Shown here: piece by piece, positions 53,920-60,306 of the stretch
Layout: each line of letters begins with the position of its first letter
Numbering within the stretch: the stretch's first letter is position 1
Assembly: GCA_014656495.1 (NCBI GenBank)
Contig: BNCN01000005.1
Span: 551,914-615,913, forward strand
Reading direction: 5' to 3'
Source: Comamonas sp. KCTC 72670
GTDB taxonomy: Bacteria; Myxococcota; Myxococcia; Myxococcales; Myxococcaceae
DNA length: 64,000 bases
Notes under the pieces: generated by a model
Database searches by the model: none
Told to the model about the DNA's origin: nothing
Seen by the model: the letters and a program-made list of their open reading frames with translations, nothing else
Translations under genes and position numbers: made by a program

Positions 53920-56019
53920 ATGCATGGAGCCCACGAGGTCCTCCAAGCCATTGCCGTCGTCCTGTGCGTCGCGGCAGTGACGACGGTCCTCTTCCAGAAG
54001 CTTCGCCAGCCCGTGGTGCTGGGCTACATCCTGGCCGGCCTCGTGGTCGGCCCCTACCTGCCGATTCCGCTCGTCGCCAATCCGGAGGTGGTGACGACGC
54101 TCTCCGAGCTGGGCGTCATCCTCCTGATGTTCTCGCTGGGGTTGGAGTTCAGCCTCCGCAAGTTGTTCGCGGTGGGCCCCACGGCGGGTGTCACCGCCGT
54201 CATCCAGTGCAGCATCATGATCTGGCTGGGCTTCGTGGTGGGGCGCGCCTTCGGGTGGACCACCGTGGAGAGCCTCTTCACGGGCGCGCTCATCGCCATC
54301 TCCAGCACCACCATCATCGCCAAGGCCTTCGACGAGCAGAACATCCGGGGCCGGCTGCGCGAGCTGGTGGTGGGCGTGCTCATCGTCGAGGACCTCATCG
54401 CCGTCCTCTTGATGGCGACGCTGACGGCCGTCTCGTCGGGCAGCGGCCTGTCGCTGGGCGAGCTGTCCATCACCACGGGCCGCTTGGTGGCGTTCCTGGT
54501 GGGCCTGGTGGTGGTGGGCCTGTTCATCATCCCGCGCGCGGTGCGCTACGTGGTGAAGCTCAACCGGCCGGAGACGACGCTGGTGGCCAGCGTGGGCATC
54601 TGCTTCGCGGTGGCGCTGCTGGCGCAGGCCTTCGGCTACTCGGTGGCGCTGGGCGCCTTCCTCGCGGGCTCGCTGGTGGCGGAGTCCGGCGAGGAGAAGG
54701 TGGTGGAGCACCTGGTGCAGCCGGTGAAGGACATCTTCGCCGCCATCTTCTTCGTGTCGGTGGGCATGCTCATCAACCCGGAGCTGGTGCGGGAGCACTG
54801 GGCGGCCATCCTGGTGCTCACGGTGGTGGTCATCGTCGGCAAGATTCTCAGCGTGGCGCTGGGCGCCTTCCTCACCGGCAACAGCACCCGCACCTCCGTG
54901 CAGGCCGGCATGAGCCTGGCGCAGATTGGTGAGTTCTCCTTCATCATCGCGGGCCTGGGCCTGTCGCTGAAGGCCACGGGGCAGTTCATCTACCCGGTGG
55001 CGGTGGCCGTCTCCGCCATCACGACGCTCACCACGCCGCTGCTGATTCGCGCCTCGGGGCCGGTGGCCAGCTACGTGGACCGCAAGCTGCCCAAGCCGCT
55101 GCAGACCTTCGTGACGCTGTACGGCACCTGGGTGGAGCGGCTGCGGGAGGCGCCTCGGCGTCAGACGTTCGGCGCGGGGGTTCGCCGGCTGGCGCGGCTG
55201 CTCCTGCTGGACGCGGTGCTCATCATCGTCCTGGTGATTGGCACGTCGCTGATGGCGGGCCGGCTGGCGGCCATCATCGAGGCGCAGCTGGGCATCGACG
55301 ACCAGCTTTCGCGCTACATCATCATCGGCGGCGCGATGCTGCTCTCCATCCCGTTCCTGGTGGGCGTGGTGCAGGTGGCGCGCCGGCTGGGCGAGGAGCT
55401 GGCGGAAGCGGCGCTGCCCGGACGCAAGGACGGCCGGGTGGACCTGGCGGCGGCGCCCCGGCGCGTGCTGCTGGCGACGCTGCAGCTGTGCATCATCCTG
55501 CTGGTGAGCGTGCCCATCGTGGCGATTACGCAGCCGTTCCTCCGCGGCGCCATGGGCCCCGTCGTCGTGCTGGCGCTGATTGGCGCGCTGTGCGTGACGT
55601 TCTGGCGGGGCGCCACCAACCTGCACGGCCACGTCCGCGCGGGCGCGCAGGTCATCGTGGAGGCGCTGGCGGCGCAGTCGCACTCGCGCGAGCCCGGCGC
55701 GGATGAGCACGCGCTGGACCACGTCTCCAAGGTGCTGCCCGGTCTGGGCGAGCCGGTGCCCGTGCGCCTGGATGCGTCCAGTCCCGCCGCGGGCAAGACG
55801 CTGGCGGAGGTGAACCTGCGCGGCCTCACGGGCGCCACGGTGCTGGCCATCCGGCGCGGCGACTCCAGCGTGTCCGTGCCGTCCGCGCAGGAGGTGCTCC
55901 AGCCGGGGGACGTGCTGGCGCTGACGGGGACGCACGACGCGGTGGAGGCGGCGAAGAGCCTGCTCACGGGCGCGCCGCTGCCCGCGAGCGCCTCCGAGCC
56001 GTCCGGCGCCCAGGTGTGA
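53920..56019 (+). CDS. CPA2 family cation:proton antiporter with C-terminal TrkA-C domain
   Basis: A 699-residue membrane protein of the KefB/CPA2 family. About thirteen helices in residues 1-390 with the LGVILLMFSLGLEFS and ISSTTIIAKAF segments typical of the family, four more helices at about 420-560, and a TrkA-C-like regulatory domain at about 600-690 (VPVRLDASSPAAGKTLAEVNL, LQPGDVLALTG). No TrkA-N NAD-binding domain is present. It exchanges K+ or Na+ for H+ across the inner membrane. Stand-alone gene. Confidence 0.92.
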   Translation: MHGAHEVLQAIAVVLCVAAVTTVLFQKLRQPVVLGYILAGLVVGPYLPIPLVANPEVVTTLSELGVILLMFSLGLEFSLRKLFAVGPTAGVTAVIQCSIMIWLGFVVGRAFGWTTVESLFTGALIAISSTTIIAKAFDEQNIRGRLRELVVGVLIVEDLIAVLLMATLTAVSSGSGLSLGELSITTGRLVAFLVGLVVVGLFIIPRAVRYVVKLNRPETTLVASVGICFAVALLAQAFGYSVALGAFLAGSLVAESGEEKVVEHLVQPVKDIFAAIFFVSVGMLINPELVREHWAAILVLTVVVIVGKILSVALGAFLTGNSTRTSVQAGMSLAQIGEFSFIIAGLGLSLKATGQFIYPVAVAVSAITTLTTPLLIRASGPVASYVDRKLPKPLQTFVTLYGTWVERLREAPRRQTFGAGVRRLARLLLLDAVLIIVLVIGTSLMAGRLAAIIEAQLGIDDQLSRYIIIGGAMLLSIPFLVGVVQVARRLGEELAEAALPGRKDGRVDLAAAPRRVLLATLQLCIILLVSVPIVAITQPFLRGAMGPVVVLALIGALCVTFWRGATNLHGHVRAGAQVIVEALAAQSHSREPGADEHALDHVSKVLPGLGEPVPVRLDASSPAAGKTLAEVNLRGLTGATVLAIRRGDSSVSVPSAQEVLQPGDVLALTGTHDAVEAAKSLLTGAPLPASASEPSGAQV

Positions 56020-56027
56020 CGGGCCTG

Positions 56028-56051
56028 GGGGGCGGCCATCGCGCCGCCCCC
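56028..56051. terminator. Bidirectional hairpin after the antiporter
   Basis: A perfect 9-bp G/C stem GGGGGCGGC/GCCGCCCCC with loop CATCGC sits between the converging antiporter and glycosyltransferase genes. It can end both transcripts, but lacks a U-tract. Confidence 0.5.
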
Positions 56052-56059
56052 GCCGGGGA

Positions 56060-56779
56060 CTACCGCTTCACGCTGTACTTGGCGATGGCGTAGAGGGCGC
56101 GCACGCCGTCCTTCCAGCCAATCTTCTTGCCCTCTTCGTAGGTGCGCCCGTGGTAGCTGATGGGCACCTCGAAGACGCGCCAGCGGCCGCGGGCCACCTT
56201 GGCGGTGATTTCGGGCTCGAAGCCGAAGCGGTCCTCCTCCACCTTGACGGAGCGCAGCACCTCGGCGCGGAAGGCCTTGTAGCAGGTCTCCATGTCGGTG
56301 AGGTTCAGGCCGCTCGTCATGTTGGACAGCGTGGTGAGCAGGTTGTTCAGCACGGTGTGCCAGTAATAGAGGACGCGCCGGGGCGTGCCGGTGAAGCGGC
56401 TGCCGAAGACGACGTCCGCGTCCCCGTCCAGGATGGGCTGGATGACGTGGGGGATGTCTCGCGGGTCGTATTCCAGGTCCGCGTCCTGCACGATGATGAT
56501 GTCGCCCGTGGCCTCGGCGAAGCCCCGCCGCAGCGCCGCGCCCTTGCCCTGGTTCTTCTCCTGGAAGAGCACGCGCACCGCGTTGTGGTTGCGCGGCGTC
56601 CCGCCCAACACGCCCACCCCCTGCTCCTGGAGCTGGCGGAGGAACTCGCGGCTGCCGTCCCTCGAGCAGTCGTCGATGAGGACGAGCTCCTTGGGGAAGT
56701 CCACGGCGATGCAGCGCCGCAGCAGCTCCGCGAGGGTGGGAATCTCGTTGTAGACGGGGATGACGAGTGAGACGAGCAT
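56060..56779 (-). CDS. Family 2 glycosyltransferase (dolichol-phosphate mannosyltransferase-like)
   Basis: About 239 residues with GT-A fold motifs SLVIPVYNEIPTLAELL, VLIDDCSRDGSREFL, and a DxD-type QDADLEYDPRDI. It belongs to the polyprenyl-phosphate sugar transferase branch. No transmembrane C-terminus, so it may work with a separate membrane subunit. ATG 56779 is preferred over 56830 because the conserved fold starts right after it. Confidence 0.9.
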   Translation of the reverse strand: MLVSLVIPVYNEIPTLAELLRRCIAVDFPKELVLIDDCSRDGSREFLRQLQEQGVGVLGGTPRNHNAVRVLFQEKNQGKGAALRRGFAEATGDIIIVQDADLEYDPRDIPHVIQPILDGDADVVFGSRFTGTPRRVLYYWHTVLNNLLTTLSNMTSGLNLTDMETCYKAFRAEVLRSVKVEEDRFGFEPEITAKVARGRWRVFEVPISYHGRTYEEGKKIGWKDGVRALYAIAKYSVKR

Positions 56780-56860
56780 GGCGTTTTGCGGCTGTACCGC
56801 ATTTTGCGTCACGGGGCGACCTTCTGGCACACAAGGTGCGCGCGAGGTGAGGCGCTGCGT

Positions 56861-58303
56861 TCAGCGGAGCGCCGCGGCCCGGAGCGCCTCCATGAGCGCC
56901 TCGAGGTCCGCATCGGTGGTGAGGGGGTTGATGACGGTGATGCGGAGATACACGCCTCGGGGCAGCTTCGTCTGCACCAGGTAGAAATCCCCGCGAGTCA
57001 CCAGCCGCTCCCGCAGCCGCGTCTGGAGCGCGTCCCAGTCCGCGGGGGGGACGTGGGCGGGCGTGTGGCGGAAGCAGAGGATGTTGCACTCGGGCGGCAC
57101 GGCGACGTCGAAGTCGGTGGCGGCGGCGAGGCGCTGGGCGAAGCGGCGCGTCAGCTCGTAGGACTCCGTCACCGCGTCCGAGAAGAGCCGCGTGCCCAGC
57201 ACCGCGAGGCATGCGTACACCTTGAGGGCCATCATCTCCTTGGTGCACTCCATCGTGCGCAGGCCGATGTCGCTCCAGGGGCGCTCCGTGTCGCCGTGGA
57301 AGATGTAGCTGGCCTCCTGGGAGAAGGACTCGAAGGAGCGGGCGCCGTCGCGGAAGAGGACGGCCGTCACCAGCGCGGGCATGAGCAGGCCCTTGTGGGC
57401 GTCCCAGGTGACGGAGTCCGCCCGGTCGATGCCACGCACGAGGTGCCGGTGGGCGGGGCTGAGCACGGCGGAGGCGCCGTGCGCGCCGTCGACGTGGAGC
57501 CAGAGGCCGTGGCGTTCGCAGAAGTCGGCGATGGGCTCCAGCGGGTCGAAGGCGCCGGTGGCGGTGGAGCCGGCGCTGGCCACCACGGCGATGACCTTGC
57601 GGCCGGCGCGGGTGGCGGCTTCGAGCGCGGCGTCGAGTGACTCGGGGCGCAGGTGGAAGCCGTCGTCCACGTCGACGGGCGTCACGCCGCCTTCGCCCCA
57701 GCCCATGACGCGGGTGGCGCGGGCGAGGCTGTAGTGCACCGTCTTTGGCGCCAGCACGGTGAGCGGTGGGCCCGCGTGGGCGCCGCCGTTCCAGGCGTCG
57801 TAGCCGGCCTTGGCCTGCCGCGCGGCGAGCAGGGCGGTGAGGTTGCCCAGGGAGCCGCCGGAGGTGAGCACGCCGTCGGTGGTTTCAGGCAGGCCGAGCC
57901 GCGCGGCCATCCAGCGCAGGACGTTTCGCTCCATGGCGGTGGAGACGGGGCCCATCTCGTACACAGCCATGCCGTTGTTGAGGAGAGAGGACACCGCGTC
58001 ACAGAGCGCGGCCAGCGGCACGGGCGCCGTCACCTGGTGGCCCACGTAGCGCGGGTGGTGCAGGTGGTTGGAGCCGGAGAGGACGCGGGCGATGAGGTCC
58101 GCGAAGTCGCCGGTGGGTGCTTCAGGGAAGGCGGCGGCGAAGCGGTCCACATTCACGGCGGGGGCGGCCCATGGGAGCACGGGGCCTTCGGCGCGCGAGG
58201 CCTGCGCGAGGTAGTCCGCGAGCATGTCCATCAGCCGGTGGGATTCGCGGCGGAAGGCGTCAGCGTCGTAGGCGGCGGCGATTCGCGCTCGAAAGTCCGT
58301 CAT
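56861..58303 (-). CDS. PLP-dependent (aromatic/diaminobutyrate-type) decarboxylase
   Basis: A 480-residue group II decarboxylase. Conserved parts: RYVGHQVTAPVP, TSGGSLGNLTALLAARQ, HVDGAHGASAVLS (PLP-stacking His and Asp) and the Schiff-base Lys304 in TWDAHKGLLMP. It removes a carboxyl from an amino acid such as L-DOPA, tyrosine or diaminobutyrate; the substrate cannot be chosen from sequence alone. Stand-alone; divergent from the selenoprotein gene. Confidence 0.92.
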   Translation of the reverse strand: MTDFRARIAAAYDADAFRRESHRLMDMLADYLAQASRAEGPVLPWAAPAVNVDRFAAAFPEAPTGDFADLIARVLSGSNHLHHPRYVGHQVTAPVPLAALCDAVSSLLNNGMAVYEMGPVSTAMERNVLRWMAARLGLPETTDGVLTSGGSLGNLTALLAARQAKAGYDAWNGGAHAGPPLTVLAPKTVHYSLARATRVMGWGEGGVTPVDVDDGFHLRPESLDAALEAATRAGRKVIAVVASAGSTATGAFDPLEPIADFCERHGLWLHVDGAHGASAVLSPAHRHLVRGIDRADSVTWDAHKGLLMPALVTAVLFRDGARSFESFSQEASYIFHGDTERPWSDIGLRTMECTKEMMALKVYACLAVLGTRLFSDAVTESYELTRRFAQRLAAATDFDVAVPPECNILCFRHTPAHVPPADWDALQTRLRERLVTRGDFYLVQTKLPRGVYLRITVINPLTTDADLEALMEALRAAALR

Positions 58304-58492
58304 GGCGCGGCGGAACGTAGCCGCGCCGGTCCGCGCGAGGAATGGCCCCTTCGTCCGTTACCAGGAGTGCGGAGAACCCTGGGTAAGAGGAGCCTCGTGA
58401 GCAGGCGGGGTGGCATGTGGTGGGGGCACGCACTAATTCAGGTGCATGGGGCCCGCATGCCGCGTGTCCCGCTCACGTGAGGAGGCTTGGCC

Positions 58493-58729
58493 ATGGCCGA
58501 CCCGAAGGTGACGATTACCTACTGTACCGCTTGAGGCTACAAGCCTCGGGCCGCCCGTGCGGCGGCCGTGTTGAAGGATGAGCTGGATGTCGAGGCGGAA
58601 CTGCTACCGGGCCCTTCGGGAAGTTACGAGGTGGCCGTGAACGGCAAGGTCGTCATCCGGAAGGCCTCGCTTGCATTCCCCACGGACTACGAAGTGGTGG
58701 ACGCGGTGGCGAAGGTGCTCGGGCGGTAG
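58493..58729 (+). CDS. SelW/Rdx-family selenoprotein (in-frame UGA read as selenocysteine)
   Basis: A 78-codon gene with ATG 58493 and a GGAGG site 7 bp upstream. A TGA at 58532-58534 (codon 14) sits in ITYCTAUGYKPRA, the CxxU redox motif of the SelW family, and the reading frame then continues without interruption through a family-like GSYEVAVNGKVVIRK and FPTDYEVVDAV to TAG at 58727. It is missed by standard ORF calling because of the TGA. SelW-like proteins are small thioredoxin-fold oxidoreductases; bacterial selenoprotein members exist. A SECIS-like hairpin follows the UGA. Requires SelA, SelB, SelD and tRNA-Sec elsewhere in the genome. Confidence 0.9.
58532..58567 (+). promoter_or_regulatory. 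Bacterial SECIS-like hairpin directing selenocysteine at UGA
   Basis: Right after the UGA at 58532, a 7-bp perfect stem GGCCGCC (58549-58555) pairs with GGCGGCC (58561-58567) around loop CGUGC. The apical loop lies 22-26 bases after the UGA, within the range of the bacterial SECIS model, and has a G among its first two bases. A short hairpin GAGGC/GCCUC overlaps the UGA. This supports selenocysteine insertion. Confidence 0.7.
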
Positions 58730-58896
58730 CGTGTAGGTTGTTGCCTGCGCGTGAATGGCGCCGGGGCATGCGGTACGCGTCAGGGACGGTGCCGCATGAC
58801 TCCGCTCAAAGGATACGCTTCAACTTCTGTCCTGCCGGAGTGGAGAGAGGCTGCGTGAGGCCGACTCGGACCACGCCGGCCTGCGGGGGGAGTTCA

Positions 58897-59484
58897 ATGA
58901 AGCGTTGGGCTGCGATGCTTTTCGCGACAATGGTCGCGTGTAGCAGTGGTGACTGGCACACGCGGAAAGGGGACGGCACCTTTTATGGCCGACGTGCAGG
59001 TGACGTCTGGGTCCGCGGGCCGTGGGAGGAGATACGCCCATCACGGGATGTGGATGAGGTGATTGAACAGTTGTGCCCGGCCATCATGAAGTTGCCGCGC
59101 GCCAGCGCCGGAGCCTATGGACAGGAGTACTGTGGGGCCATCTACAGCGTCGATGGCGTCTACTATGCGAGTTATGGCTCTCCGCTCGGCAAAACCATCC
59201 TGATGTACCCAGAAACGCGCAAGCAATGCTATTCGCCGCGCTTCGTGGTTGATGATCGTGGGCGTGCTTCCATCATTGCGGACTATCACAGCCACCCCTG
59301 GCAGCCGTCGCCTATGTCTGACCGAGACTTGTGGAGTCATAGCCAGCGCTGGCTGCTGCGAATTCAGTTCGATACCGGGTGTCGCGTCATGAAGCTCATT
59401 CCTCATGTGGGAGAAAGTCGTCCTGGCGAGGTTTTCGCGAGAGAAGAGCGACGGTGGCGGTTGATCGGGCACATCCTTCCCTAA
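58897..59484 (+). CDS. Secreted JAMM-motif (Mov34/MPN-like) lipoprotein
   Basis: A 195-residue lipoprotein (signal MKRWAAMLFATMVACSSG, lipobox-like ATMVAC). The core is YHSHPWQPSPMSDRDLW, a perfect JAMM metallo-isopeptidase motif: H131, H133, S141, D144. JAMM proteins cleave isopeptide or amide bonds with zinc. The upstream catalytic Glu cannot be identified with certainty. A GGGGAG ribosome site precedes the start. Base composition is lower in G+C than its neighbours, a possible sign of transfer. Followed by a small lipoprotein gene. Confidence 0.82.
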   Translation: MKRWAAMLFATMVACSSGDWHTRKGDGTFYGRRAGDVWVRGPWEEIRPSRDVDEVIEQLCPAIMKLPRASAGAYGQEYCGAIYSVDGVYYASYGSPLGKTILMYPETRKQCYSPRFVVDDRGRASIIADYHSHPWQPSPMSDRDLWSHSQRWLLRIQFDTGCRVMKLIPHVGESRPGEVFAREERRWRLIGHILP

Positions 59485-59519
59485 GACAAGCCCTTCGGTA
59501 TCGTGACCAAGGTCGAGCC

Positions 59520-59948
59520 ATGAAATACTGGGTGTGGTTGGTCTGCGGTGTATGTCTTTCGGGGTGCTCGCTGCTCCAGCGTCCCTTCCGGCCAGTACGA
59601 GCTCCACCGGAGGAGGCTGCGAAGGTCACCTTTCCCTTCGCACTGTCGGAAGAGGAGAAGCAGGGGCTGCTGCGAGTTCCAGGCCCCATCGCTGCCGCGA
59701 TTGAACTCGCCATGGATGACTTCCGGCCGCGTGACGTCAAGCCGCACCGAGGCGCCACGGCCGACGAAGCCTGCATGTACCAGCGGGAGTCGTTCGATGT
59801 GACGACCATTCCCGGCCCCGAGGGTGTGCTGTTCGTCCGGTTCACGCTCCGCCCTGGCGCCTGTGAGCAGGATGGCGCCATCAACGATGCGGGTGCCACC
59901 TACGCGGTGGACACCCGCGGATGGCGCATCCTGGCAGTCCAGCACTGA
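59520..59948 (+). CDS. Small lipoprotein, intact copy
   Basis: A 142-residue lipoprotein (MKYWVWLVCGVCLSGCSLL, lipobox LSGC). The mature part shows GPIAAAIELAMDDFRPRD and VLFVRFTLRPGACEQDGA but no known domain. It follows the JAMM lipoprotein by 35 bp and is probably co-transcribed. A degraded copy lies at 63417-63690, on the other side of the PQQ enzyme gene. Confidence 0.78.
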   Translation: MKYWVWLVCGVCLSGCSLLQRPFRPVRAPPEEAAKVTFPFALSEEEKQGLLRVPGPIAAAIELAMDDFRPRDVKPHRGATADEACMYQRESFDVTTIPGPEGVLFVRFTLRPGACEQDGAINDAGATYAVDTRGWRILAVQH

Positions 59949-59976
59949 CGCCAGGTGCTCTGTCTGCACTGGAAGC

Positions 59977-60012
59977 GCCACCGAGACGGGCCAACGCTCA
60001 GCGCTCGGTGGC
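59977..60012 (+). terminator. Hairpin after the small lipoprotein
   Basis: A 9-bp perfect stem GCCACCGAG/CTCGGTGGC with an 18-base loop, 28 bp after the stop. The 358-bp gap 59949-60306 otherwise holds no supported gene. No U-tract follows. Confidence 0.4.
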
Positions 60013-60306
60013 CCCTGGGCCTGACACAAGGCCGGGCCCGGCGCCCGCGCGCAACGCGCCCACGGCGCCGCCGAGCGCCAATGTGAATGCTGCTGCCGCT
60101 ATGGATATCGCACTCAGGCTGCCAATGTCATGAGTATGCTGATGTGGCTGGCTCTGGAGCGGCGACCTGGGAAAGCTGCGGCTGCACCGCAATCGACTGC
60201 CCATTCTCAAGTTCATTCAAACCCACGGGCTATCGAGGTAAAGCGGGGCGACGCCACAAACACTCACGCAGTCAGCAGGCCGCGTGAGCCTGTCCGTCTG
60301 GGAGCC

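Noticed and set aside
58532..58534. The TGA as a simple nonsense mutation in a small gene
   Set aside because: The stop falls at the exact place of the redox Cys/Sec in the SelW motif, the downstream frame keeps family-like sequence to a normal TAG, and a SECIS-like stem follows.
59998..60216. A 72-codon minus-strand frame with a hydrophobic stretch
   Set aside because: No ribosome site, no family match, and the sequence overlaps the terminator-like hairpin region. It may be chance or a relic.
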